A program made the position numbers and the translations under genes. Source: Rhodopseudomonas faecalis (GTDB taxonomy: Bacteria > Pseudomonadota > Alphaproteobacteria > Rhizobiales > Xanthobacteraceae). From it: a stretch of DNA of 34,156 nt. The number at the start of each line of letters is the position of its first letter. Position 1 is the first letter of the stretch. The DNA lies in NCBI RefSeq assembly GCF_003217325.1, contig NZ_QJTI01000020.1, positions 1 through 34,156 of the forward strand, read 5' to 3'. Below the pieces are notes generated by a model that ran no database searches, was not told the origin of the DNA, and was given only the letters and a program-made list of their open reading frames with translations. Positions 26,565 to 34,156 of this stretch are shown here, piece after piece.

Positions 26565-26606
26565 CTGGCCCGGCTATTTCCATTTCTGGCCCGGCTATTT
26601 CCATTT
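26565..26606. repeat. Exact tandem duplication of a 21-bp unit
   Basis: CTGGCCCGGCTATTTCCATTT occurs twice back to back (26565-26585 and 26586-26606) with no mismatch. It lies in the 264-base gap between the ferredoxin and Hpt genes, both on the minus strand. The identity suggests a recent duplication. No gene covers it; the rest of the gap shows nothing recognisable. Confidence 0.85.
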
Positions 26607-26702
26607 AATGTGTCGGCTCAGCTGGCGCGGAACCGGCAGAAATCGCATCCGACCAAGGGCATAGACCCATCGGCGCCGCGCGGCCGCCTTCGCCGCGAGC
26701 CT

Positions 26703-27077
26703 TTAGTTCTGTTGCAGCCGCCGCCCGATCGCTTCCAGCGCCGCCTCGACCGCGCCATGCAGCGCGTCCAGCGCCCGATCGCGGTCGCCGCCATGGCGCA
26801 GCACGATCTCGAGCTGCTCGGCGGTGTCGGCCACCTCGCCGGCGCCAATGCCGCGCGCAGAACCGCACAGCCGATGCGCCAGCGCGGCGGCATCGTCCGG
26901 CCACAGCGCCAGGCGGGCCAGCAATTGACCCGCCTGGGTCACGAACATGGTCAGCACTTCGCGCGCCAGCGCGTCATCGCCGAGCGTCATCCGGTCGAGA
27001 TGATCCAGGTCAATCGGCAGTTCGTCCGGCACGATCGAAGGTGACGGCATCCAGGCAACCCGTTCGATTTCCAGCAT
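26703..27077 (-). CDS. Histidine phosphotransfer (Hpt) domain protein
   Basis: Single-domain phosphorelay protein of 124 residues. The Hpt motif AHRLCGSARGIGA carries the phospho-accepting His68 in the usual H-x-L-x-G-S-A setting; Cys replaces the common Lys. Helices before (LDRMTLGDDALAREVLTMFVTQA) and after fit the four-helix bundle. The open frame extends further upstream, but I chose the ATG at 27075-27077, which removes an unlikely cysteine-rich leader; ATG at 27048-27050 is also possible. It is divergent from the giant growth-pole-ring gene and shares an upstream region with a CtrA box. A role in cell-cycle phosphorelay is therefore suggested by context only. It is not ChpT, which has a larger, dimeric fold. 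Confidence 0.82.
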   Translation of the reverse strand: MLEIERVAWMPSPSIVPDELPIDLDHLDRMTLGDDALAREVLTMFVTQAGQLLARLALWPDDAAALAHRLCGSARGIGAGEVADTAEQLEIVLRHGGDRDRALDALHGAVEAALEAIGRRLQQN

Positions 27078-27269
27078 CAGCACCCCGCATCGGACCCGCT
27101 CGCCGACGGCGTCGGCCCGCTGCGCACAGCAAATCACGAAAATGGTTACCAATTCTGGCTGTGGAAACCCGGCGCAAAGTCCAGATTTCGGCAATATTTT
27201 GCAGAAAAGTGTGGCTTCCGTGGCTTTCCGAGCCGCTTTTTTTCCTCGCGGAGCCGCCGTTAACGATGA

Positions 27270-27285
27270 TTAAGAATGTCTTAAC
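27270..27285 (+). promoter_or_regulatory. CtrA box (TTAA-N7-TTAAC) in the Hpt/GPR divergent region
   Basis: TTAAGAATGTCTTAAC matches the full CtrA binding consensus with the exact 7-base spacer. An additional TTAAC half-site lies just upstream (about 27260-27264). It is 166 bases before the GPR start codon and about 190 bases before the Hpt start, so it could act on either. CtrA is the master cell-cycle regulator of alphaproteobacteria; binding here is inferred. Confidence 0.75.
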
Positions 27286-27450
27286 GGCAACCATTTCATT
27301 CGCATCGCCAAGCCAATAGGATGTTTGCTGAAGTGGTGGACAAGCTGGCGGCATCGAGAGGTCTTCCTGTCGAGCCGCGAGGACCGGCGGGCGGGACGCG
27401 ACTTTCGCGAAAGATCCCCCGGATGCGTAGAACAAGGGCGTAAACTGCAC

Positions 27451-30400
27451 ATGGCCAACAATCCCAAGAAAGCCAAAGATCCCACCGAAGTTGCGCTGTC
27501 TGCGATTCAGGAAGCCCTGAACATCGACACGCCGCCAGCTTCGGGCGAGACCAGCCCTGCCCGGGCTGACGCTGCCGCATCCAAAACAACGACGTCGCCG
27601 GGAGACCTTGCGGCCGAGCCGCGGGTGGTTCCCGAGCGCGCCAGCTTCGACAAGCTGGCCGAACAGTCGCTGTCGGGGCGCCCGGCCAATGATGATCGCG
27701 AGACCATCGGCCAGCTGCTCCAGACGATTCAGAGAAGCCGCCCCACCCGCAATGTCTACGCTCTCGCCGGCATCTTCGCCGGCGTCTGGCTGCTTGGCGC
27801 CGGCCTGCTCACCGCCAGCTTCTTGCCCTCGCTGCAGGCCGCCATGGGCCAGAGCGGCGGCGTGCTGGTGCTCGCCGGCCTTGCGGCGTTGTTCTTCGCG
27901 CCGGTGATGCTGTTCTTCTTCCTCGCCCATCTCGCCTGGCGCGGCCAGGAGCTGCGCATGATCGCGCAATCGATGGCGCAGGTCGCGGTGCGGTTCTCCG
28001 AACCGGAAGGCGTCGCCAGCGAGTCCGTGGTCACCGTGGGGCAGGCGATCCGCCGCGAAGTCGCGGCGATGGGCGATGGCATCGAACGCGCGATCGCGCG
28101 CGCCAGCGAACTGGAAGCGCTGGTCGCCAACGAAGTGTCGGCGCTGGAACGCGCCTATTCCGACAACGAAGTGCGCATCCGCGCGCTGCTGCAGGACATC
28201 GCCCATCAGCGCGATAATCTGGTCGGCCAGGCCGAACAGGTGCGCAGCGCCATTTCCGGCGTGCAGATCGATCTGCGCCATGACATCGCGCTGATTTCCG
28301 ACGCGATCGCCTCGCGCGTTGACGAAGTCGCCAAGAGCATCACCAGCGCCCTGGAAGAACGCGGCGCGCACATCACCAATGCGCTCAGCTCAGCCGGCGA
28401 CCATATGATCCTGACGCTCGGCGAGCGCGGCGGCGACCTGCTCGACCGCTTCGAGGAGGCCAGCGCCGAAACCACGCGCGCGGTGCTCGACGCCAGCGAG
28501 CGGCTGACCACCAGCCTGAATTTCAAGACCGGCCACGTGCACGACGAATTCGTCGACCTCGCCGATCGCGTCCACGAGATGCTGAACCAGCGCATCGAGC
28601 GCATCACCAGCGAGTTCGAGCAGAAGGCCGCCGTCATTGTGGAAGGCATCTCCGAACGCGCCGAGCAGGTGCATGACGCGCTCAAGAATTCGGGCGACTC
28701 GCTGCTGGTCGAACTCGACCTGCGCAGCACCGACCTTGCCAGCAAGATCGACGACGCCGGCAACCGCCTCGCCACCCAGGTGCTGACCAGCGGCGACAAG
28801 GCCAGCGAAGCGCTGGATGTCACCGTCAACACCCTGGTCGCCAAGGTGATCAGCCAGACCGAAAACACCCACGACACGCTCAGCGTGCAGATGAGCGCGT
28901 TCGACGAGCTGGTGCGCAACAAGGGCACCGAGCTGGCCGAGAAATTCGCGCGTGACAGCGGCACGCTCGGCGCGCTGATCACCCGTCACATCAGCGAATT
29001 CGATCACACCGTGAAGACCTATGGCGGCGAGATCGTCGAGCGCATGGGCCAGCGCAGCCAGGAAATCTCCGACGCGCTCAAGACCTATGTCGACAGCTTC
29101 GACAGCAAGATCTCGACCACCGGCACCGGCATCACCGCCACGCTCGACTCGCGCCTCGCCGAGTTCGAGTCGATGATCGACACCCGCGTCAGCAATCTCG
29201 ACAATTCGCTGGAAGGCAGGCTGAGCAGCTTCGACGCCATGATCGGCGGCCATATGGGCGCGCTCGACCAGACCTTCGATCTGCGTGCCAAGTCGGTGAT
29301 CGAAACCATCGACACCCGCATCGACAGCCTCGCCTCGACGCTGTCGGACGGCGCCGCCCAGGCGATCGACTCGATCGACTCGCGCCTCAGCCATCTGACC
29401 CAGTCGCTGACCGAGAACGCCACCAATGCCACCCAGGCGATCGATGCCCGCCTCGGCCGTCTGACGCTGTCTTTGACCGAAGGCGCCGCCAACGCCACCC
29501 AGGCGATCGACGCCCGCCTCACCGAGCTGACCAACACCCTCACCGATGGTGCGGTCAGCGCCACCGAGGCGATCGACTCGCGGCTGCATCACCTCACCAG
29601 CACGCTCACCGATGGCGCCGCCCGTGCCACCGGCGAAATCGACGCGCGGCTGCATGAGCTGGCGCTCACCCTGACCGACGGCGCCGCCAAGGCAACCGAG
29701 GACATCGATATTCGCCTGCAGCGTCTGACCTCGACGCTGACCGAGGGCGCCGCCAACGCTACCGACGATATCGATGCGCGCCTGCAGCGTCTGAACGCGA
29801 CCCTCACCGAGGGCGCCGCCAACGTCACCGACGATATCGATACCCGCCTGCAGCGCCTGACCTCGACCTTCACCGAGGGCGCCACCACCGCCACCCAGGA
29901 GATCGACACCCGGCTGCGTCAGCTCACCGTCACCCTGTCCGAAGGCGCCGCCAGCGCCACCGGCGAAATCGATCAGCGGCTGCGCCAGCTCACGGTCACC
30001 GTCACCGACGGTGCCGCCAGCGCGACCCAGCAGATCGACAACCGCCTCACCCACCTCGCCGCCACGCTGGCCGATCGTGCCACCCGCGCCACCGAGACCA
30101 TCGACGGCCGCCTCGGCGACCTGACCATGGCCCTGACCGACAGCGCCACCCAGGCGGTGCAGTCGCTCGACACCCGTCTGGCGCACTTCACCCAGTCGCT
30201 GACCGAAGGCACCGTGCAGGCGATCGCGGCGATCGACAATCGCATCGCCCACGTCACCGAGACCATCGACGGCCGCACGCTGCATCTCGAGCACACCGTC
30301 ACCGCAAGGTTCCAGGAGATCCACGAGGGGCTCGAGGTCCGCGTCGGCGCGGTGGCCAACGAGATCGACACCCGCGTGTCGCAGTTCGAAGACCTGCTCG

Positions 30401-33400
30401 GCTCGCGCATCGAAGCCGTGGCCGGCCGTATCGAAAACAGCGGCCGCCACGCCAGCGACAGCCTAATGGCGCGCGCCGAAGAACTGTCGATCGGCATCCG
30501 TTCGCACGTCGAGGACGCCGAGCGCTCGCTGACCCACCTCGTGGTCAACACCAGCGAAACCATCCAGACCGGCGCCCGCGCCGCGCAGGAAGCGCTGCTG
30601 TCGGTCTCGACCGAAGTCGGCGCCCAGCTGAAGCTGACCTCGAACGAAATCGAGAGCGGCCTGACCGCGGTCGGCATCAACGCCGCCGAGTCGCTGGTGG
30701 CCCGCGCTCGCGAGGCGCAGTCCAACCTGATCAACGCCTCGAGCGACGCCACGCTGCAGATCAAGGAGCTGGCCGAGGAAGTGGAACGCACGCTGTCGGC
30801 TGCCGGCAGCTCGACCGCCACCGCCCTGCTCGCCGGTGCCCGCGAGGCCCAGACCACGCTGGTCTCGACCTCGACTGACGTCGCCAGCCAGATGCGCACC
30901 CTGTCGGCTGATATCGAACGGACGCTGTTTGCGGCCGGCTCGACCACCTCCGACGCCGTGCTGTCCGGCGCCCGCGCCGCGCAGACCGTGCTGGTGGAAG
31001 CCTCCAGCGAAGCCGCCAGCCAGGTGCGTTCGCTCACCACCGATGTCGAGCGGACCCTGTCGAGCGCCGGCGCCAACACCGCCGAAGCGATCCTCAACAG
31101 CGCCCGCGATGCGCAGAGCCGTCTGGTGAGCGTGGCCACCGACGTCTCGACCCAGGTCAAGTCGATGTCGGGCGATGTCGAGCGCACGCTGACCGCGGTC
31201 GGCACCTCGACCGCCGCGGCGATCCTCGCCGGTGCCCGCGAAGCGCAGAGCACGCTGGTCAGCGCGTCGTCGGAAGCCGCGACCCAGGTCAAGAGCCTGA
31301 CCGAAGACGTCGAGCGCACCATCACGGCGGCGGGCCGCAACACGGCCGACACCATCGTGAGCGGCGCGCGCGAAGCCCAGGCCAGCCTGAGCTCGACTTC
31401 GGAAGAAGCCGCCAATCAGGTGCGCACCACCGCGCTCGAAGTCGAACGCACGCTCACCAAGGTGGGCGCGGACACCGCGGCCGCGCTGCTCGACAACGCC
31501 CGCGAAGCCCATGCCAGCCTGGCCACGACTTCGGAAGAAGCCGCCGGTCATGTGCGCTCGGCCGCGCTCGATATCGAGCGCACGCTGATCAAGGTCAGCA
31601 CCGACACCGCGACCTCGCTGCTCGACAGCGCCCGCGAAGTGCAGGGCACGCTGGTGACGGTGAGCAGCGATGCCGCCAGCCACATGCGGTCGATTTCGGC
31701 CGACATCGAGAAGTCGCTGACCACCGTGACGGCCAACACCGCCGACACCATCCAGAGCAGCGCCGCCAACGCCCAGAACACGTTGGTTGCGGTCTCGAAC
31801 GAGGTGGCGGCCAAGATGAAGACCACCTCGGCCGAGATCGAGCGGTCGGTGTTCGCCGCCAGCGGCAGCTTCGGCACCACCATGACGAGCAAGACCGACG
31901 AGATCGTCAGCTACGTGCAGCAGCAGACCGATCGTCTGTCGCAGATGATCGACGGCAAGCGCGGCCTGCTGGTCGATGCGATCGGCGGCAAGGCCAATCA
32001 GCTCACCGTTGATATCGACCGCGTGACCGCTGATGCGCTCAAGGCGATCGAGACCCGCGGCAAGGCGTTCTCGCACACCATCGTCACCAACAGCACCGAC
32101 GTCGCCCGCACCATCACCGGCGCCGGCGAGCTGGCAACCAATGCGGTCAACAAGTCGATCAAGGACCTCGAACTGGCCTCGCGTTCGGCGATCGAGCAGT
32201 CGCGCCAGGTGTCGATCGCGGCCGTGACCGAGATGCAGGAAACCAGCAAGATCCTGCGCACCGACACCGTCGCGCTGTTCGAACGGCTGCGCGAAGGCAA
32301 CATCCTGCTGCAGGAAGTGCTGACCGGCGCCCACGAGAACCTGAACTCGCTGGAGCGTGCGCTGGTGACCCGCGTCGCCGACTTCGTCACCACCATGAAC
32401 GACGTCAACTCGCGCAACGGCGTGGCGACCCAGGCTCTGGAAGATCAGCTCACCGTGTTCAACGGCAAGACCGCCAAGGCTCTGGAAGACCTCGGCGCGC
32501 TGTCGACCCAGTTCGCTGCCCACGGCCAGGCTCTCGAGCAGGCCGCGGCGCTGGTCGAGCAGAGCAACCACAGCACCAGCAGCTCGGTGGCGCAGCGCAA
32601 GTCCGAACTGGAATCGCTGGTCACCACCATCGACCTGCGCACCGCCGATCTCGATCAGCGGCTGACCCGGTTCACCAGCCTGCTCGACGAGTCGCTGGCG
32701 GCGGCCGAAGAACGTGCCCGCGACATCGCCCGCATCGTGGCGGAGACCGCCGGCACCGGTTCGAGCACCATCACCCGGCAGTTCGAGACCGTGCGTGAAT
32801 CCGCTGAGGAACAGCGCCGGCTCACCGTGGCCGCGATGAACGAGCTGCAGCAGCAGAGCAGCCGCGAAGTCGAAACGCTGTTCAAGCAATCGACCGACAA
32901 GTTCGCTGCCATGGTCCAGGGCATCAAGAAGATGGCCTCGGAGATGCACGCCGAGTTGGAATCGACCCGCGAAGAACTGCGCCGCGGCGTGCTGGAAATT
33001 CCGCAGGAAACCGCGGAAAGCACCTCGCAGATGCGCAAGGTGATCGTGGATCAGATCGAGGCGCTCGCCGAGCTGAACCGCATCGTCGCCCGCCATGGCC
33101 GTGGTCTCGACGTGTCGACCACCAGCCGCGCCAGCGTGCAGCGTGAAGAAGAGCCGTCGCTGGTGACGGCGGGCGCCGCCCGCCGCGAAGCCCCGGCGCG
33201 CCAGCCGGCCCGGCCGCGTGAAGCGCCGCCGGCCCGTGAACCGGCGATGCGCGACTCGAGCGCCGCAATCCTGCCGCCGCCCGACCTCGGCCTGCCGCCC
33301 AGCCGTCGCACCGAGGCGCCCTCGGTCGCCCCGGAAGCGGACCAGGACCGTGACGGCTGGCTGTCGGATCTGCTGAACCGCGCCGACAACGAACGCGAGG

Positions 33401-33786
33401 CCCCGCGCCCCGCGCCGCGTGCCGCGGCCACCCCGCCCGCCTCCAGCGCCAGCCCGCTTGACTCGCTGACGCTCGACATCGGCCGGCTGCTCGACCGCAA
33501 CCTCGCGGCCGAGATGTGGGATCGCTATCAGCGCGGCGAGGCCAAGGCGTTCTCGAAGCGGCTGTACACCCCGGCCGGCCAGAAGGCTTTTGACGAAGTC
33601 GCCCGCAAGTATCGCAGCGACCGCAGTTTTAAGCAGACCGTCGATCGCTACATCACCGAGTTCGAGCGTCTGCTCGACGAAGTGGCGCGCGATGAACGCG
33701 GTCCGGCGGCGCTGCGCAACCACCTGCTGTCGGAAACCGGGCTGGTGTACACCCTGCTCGCCCACGCTTCGGGCCGGCTCGGCTAA
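27451..33786 (+). CDS. gpr: Growth pole ring protein, GPR/RgsE homologue (giant apolipoprotein-like membrane protein)
   Basis: Protein of 2,111 residues, close to the roughly 2,100-residue GPR of Agrobacterium and RgsE of Sinorhizobium, which form a ring at the growing pole and are needed for polar growth and rod shape. The N terminus is cytosolic and disordered (1-100). Two membrane helices follow at about 102-124 and 137-161. A very long helical region then contains fifteen exact-length 22-residue repeats (620-949) and ten exact-length 44-residue repeats (1023-1462), then more coiled coil (to about 1890). A Pro/Arg-rich linker (about 1900-2000) leads to a compact conserved C-terminal domain (about 2004-2111, DIGRLLDRNLAAEMWDRYQ). 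I chose the ATG at 27451 (MANNPKKAKD, AAGGGCG upstream) over an open frame beginning 126 bases earlier. Identification rests on length, layout and C terminus. Confidence 0.87.
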   Translation: MANNPKKAKDPTEVALSAIQEALNIDTPPASGETSPARADAAASKTTTSPGDLAAEPRVVPERASFDKLAEQSLSGRPANDDRETIGQLLQTIQRSRPTRNVYALAGIFAGVWLLGAGLLTASFLPSLQAAMGQSGGVLVLAGLAALFFAPVMLFFFLAHLAWRGQELRMIAQSMAQVAVRFSEPEGVASESVVTVGQAIRREVAAMGDGIERAIARASELEALVANEVSALERAYSDNEVRIRALLQDIAHQRDNLVGQAEQVRSAISGVQIDLRHDIALISDAIASRVDEVAKSITSALEERGAHITNALSSAGDHMILTLGERGGDLLDRFEEASAETTRAVLDASERLTTSLNFKTGHVHDEFVDLADRVHEMLNQRIERITSEFEQKAAVIVEGISERAEQVHDALKNSGDSLLVELDLRSTDLASKIDDAGNRLATQVLTSGDKASEALDVTVNTLVAKVISQTENTHDTLSVQMSAFDELVRNKGTELAEKFARDSGTLGALITRHISEFDHTVKTYGGEIVERMGQRSQEISDALKTYVDSFDSKISTTGTGITATLDSRLAEFESMIDTRVSNLDNSLEGRLSSFDAMIGGHMGALDQTFDLRAKSVIETIDTRIDSLASTLSDGAAQAIDSIDSRLSHLTQSLTENATNATQAIDARLGRLTLSLTEGAANATQAIDARLTELTNTLTDGAVSATEAIDSRLHHLTSTLTDGAARATGEIDARLHELALTLTDGAAKATEDIDIRLQRLTSTLTEGAANATDDIDARLQRLNATLTEGAANVTDDIDTRLQRLTSTFTEGATTATQEIDTRLRQLTVTLSEGAASATGEIDQRLRQLTVTVTDGAASATQQIDNRLTHLAATLADRATRATETIDGRLGDLTMALTDSATQAVQSLDTRLAHFTQSLTEGTVQAIAAIDNRIAHVTETIDGRTLHLEHTVTARFQEIHEGLEVRVGAVANEIDTRVSQFEDLLGSRIEAVAGRIENSGRHASDSLMARAEELSIGIRSHVEDAERSLTHLVVNTSETIQTGARAAQEALLSVSTEVGAQLKLTSNEIESGLTAVGINAAESLVARAREAQSNLINASSDATLQIKELAEEVERTLSAAGSSTATALLAGAREAQTTLVSTSTDVASQMRTLSADIERTLFAAGSTTSDAVLSGARAAQTVLVEASSEAASQVRSLTTDVERTLSSAGANTAEAILNSARDAQSRLVSVATDVSTQVKSMSGDVERTLTAVGTSTAAAILAGAREAQSTLVSASSEAATQVKSLTEDVERTITAAGRNTADTIVSGAREAQASLSSTSEEAANQVRTTALEVERTLTKVGADTAAALLDNAREAHASLATTSEEAAGHVRSAALDIERTLIKVSTDTATSLLDSAREVQGTLVTVSSDAASHMRSISADIEKSLTTVTANTADTIQSSAANAQNTLVAVSNEVAAKMKTTSAEIERSVFAASGSFGTTMTSKTDEIVSYVQQQTDRLSQMIDGKRGLLVDAIGGKANQLTVDIDRVTADALKAIETRGKAFSHTIVTNSTDVARTITGAGELATNAVNKSIKDLELASRSAIEQSRQVSIAAVTEMQETSKILRTDTVALFERLREGNILLQEVLTGAHENLNSLERALVTRVADFVTTMNDVNSRNGVATQALEDQLTVFNGKTAKALEDLGALSTQFAAHGQALEQAAALVEQSNHSTSSSVAQRKSELESLVTTIDLRTADLDQRLTRFTSLLDESLAAAEERARDIARIVAETAGTGSSTITRQFETVRESAEEQRRLTVAAMNELQQQSSREVETLFKQSTDKFAAMVQGIKKMASEMHAELESTREELRRGVLEIPQETAESTSQMRKVIVDQIEALAELNRIVARHGRGLDVSTTSRASVQREEEPSLVTAGAARREAPARQPARPREAPPAREPAMRDSSAAILPPPDLGLPPSRRTEAPSVAPEADQDRDGWLSDLLNRADNEREAPRPAPRAAATPPASSASPLDSLTLDIGRLLDRNLAAEMWDRYQRGEAKAFSKRLYTPAGQKAFDEVARKYRSDRSFKQTVDRYITEFERLLDEVARDERGPAALRNHLLSETGLVYTLLAHASGRLG
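29308..30297 (+). repeat. Fifteen 66-bp (22-residue) repeats within GPR
   Basis: Each unit reads roughly ID-x-RL-xx-LT-x-(S/T)-LT-(D/E)-GAA-x-AT-xx, exactly 22 residues with no insertions or deletions over residues 620-949. The last unit is degenerate. A 22-residue amphipathic helix period is the hallmark of apolipoprotein A/E-type repeats. Confidence 0.92.
30517..31836 (+). repeat. Ten 132-bp (44-residue) repeats within GPR
   Basis: Each unit reads roughly (V/I)ERTL-xx-(A/V)G-xx-TA-x-(A/L)-(L/I)-x-x-AREAQ-x-x-L-(V/S)-x-x-S-x-(D/E)-(A/V)A-x-x-(V/M)(R/K). Units are exactly 44 residues, twice the 22-residue period, without indels over residues 1023-1462. A partial eleventh unit follows (IERSVFAAS). 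Confidence 0.92.
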
Positions 33787-33793
33787 GCACCGC

Positions 33794-33855
33794 GCCAGGC
33801 ACACGGCAATAGCCAGGCACACAACAGCCAGGCACACAACAGCCAGGCACATAAT
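33794..33855. repeat. 15-bp tandem repeat after GPR
   Basis: AGCCAGGCACACAAC occurs at 33811-33825 and 33826-33840, then AGCCAGGCACATAAT at 33841-33855. A fourth, offset GCCAGGCACAC is at 33794-33804. It begins right after the GPR stop codon and ends at the terminator stem. Confidence 0.85.
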
Positions 33856-33856
33856 C

Positions 33857-33886
33857 AAAGGGCGGGAGCGCAAGCTCCCGCCCTTT
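33857..33886 (+). terminator. Intrinsic terminator of GPR
   Basis: Perfect 12-bp stem (AAAGGGCGGGAG / CTCCCGCCCTTT) with a 6-base loop, ending in TTT and followed by CCTTTT. It lies about 70 bases after the GPR stop, on the right strand. Confidence 0.88.
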
Positions 33887-33914
33887 CCTTTTGGCCGCTC
33901 GCGTTCCCGGACCG

Positions 33915-34074
33915 GCGTTCGGGGACATCGCCGACGGTGTTCGGAGAGATGGCCGACAAGTGTTCGGGGACATGCCGGAGGGTGTTCGGGGACATGCCGG
34001 AGGGTGTTCGGAGACATGGCCGACAGGTGTTCGGGGACATGTCAGACGGATGTTCGGGGACATCACCGACACAT
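33915..34074. repeat. Seven-copy 22/23-bp tandem repeat downstream of GPR
   Basis: GTTCGG(G/A)GA(C/G)AT starts at 33917, 33939, 33962, 33984, 34006, 34029 and 34052, spaced 22 or 23 bases. Copies 3 and 4 are identical over 22 bases; the others differ in the last third (CCGAC, CCGGAGG or CAGACGG). Because unit length alternates, no single frame reads through the repeats as a protein repeat. No spacers are present. Confidence 0.9.
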
Positions 34075-34127
34075 CGGCGGACGGCATCTGACCGCTCAAG
34101 GCCAAGTCCATGCTCGGACGAGTCTTT

Positions 34128-34155
34128 CCCTCCCCCCGCGCAGCGGTGGGGAGGG
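34128..34155. repeat. GC-rich hairpin at the right edge
   Basis: CCCTCCCC / GGGGAGGG outer stem with an inner CCGC-GCA-GCGG stem, forming a nearly continuous hairpin. It is similar in its outer arms to the hairpin at 10820-10853. It could be a terminator or a dispersed repeat; the window ends one base later. Confidence 0.6.
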
Positions 34156-34156
34156 T

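Noticed and set aside
28390-34017. Very long minus-strand open frames opposite GPR (up to 1,184 codons)
   Set aside because: They mirror the repeats of GPR in an antisense frame, have low-complexity Gly/Arg/His-rich products and no ribosome sites. They arise from codon bias in GC-rich DNA.
33915-34074. CRISPR array
   Set aside because: Repeats are directly adjacent with no unique spacers and no cas genes are present.

Overview
The window is GC-rich alphaproteobacterial DNA, most likely a Rhodopseudomonas palustris-type member of the Bradyrhizobium/Rhodopseudomonas group. The evidence is the long flagellin with DUF1522-type inserts, the thioredoxin-reductase-like ferredoxin-NADP reductase next to a putidaredoxin-like ferredoxin, a very large growth-pole-ring (GPR/RgsE) protein typical of polar-growing Rhizobiales, and palindromic intergenic repeats of the kind that pepper these genomes. 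The strain cannot be named from sequence alone. No rRNA, tRNA, CRISPR array or complete insertion sequence was seen.

Positions 1-7660 are a flagellar block read on the minus strand: flgE (hook), flgK and flgL (hook-filament junction), then a flagellin gene cut by the window edge. flgE is preceded by a near-perfect sigma-54 promoter and, further upstream, a 25-bp near-palindrome that could be its activator site. Positions 7810-10802 (plus strand) hold a small unknown gene, then an Aer-like PAS protein overlapping a methyl-accepting protein with a C-terminal zinc-binding CZB domain. This pair looks like an energy or redox receptor split into two chains.

Positions 10860-20250 are housekeeping and hypothetical genes in mixed orientation: an exported MsrB, a DAO-type FAD oxidoreductase, a SixA-type phosphatase, a universal stress protein, two small membrane proteins, a YciE/YciF-like ferritin-fold protein, a YbhN-like membrane protein, a secreted SGNH hydrolase and a DUF2147 protein. 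Positions 20536-24072 encode a single-chain MmeI-like (type IIL) restriction-modification enzyme. A palindromic repeat lies in frame inside this gene, and its presumed target-recognition part is visibly poorer in GC.

Positions 24295-26438 hold redox genes (ferredoxin-NADP reductase and [2Fe-2S] ferredoxin) around a hotdog thioesterase. Positions 26703-33786 hold an Hpt phosphotransfer gene divergent from the 2,111-residue GPR/RgsE homologue. The shared intergenic region carries a perfect CtrA box (TTAA-N7-TTAAC), which suggests cell-cycle control of polar growth. GPR contains fifteen indel-free 22-residue repeats and ten indel-free 44-residue repeats. Downstream lie a terminator, a 15-bp tandem array and a seven-copy 22/23-bp tandem array of unknown function.

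The most novel-looking items are the in-frame palindromic element in the restriction enzyme, the split PAS/CZB receptor, the CtrA box with the exact repeat lattice of GPR, and the 22/23-bp array after GPR.
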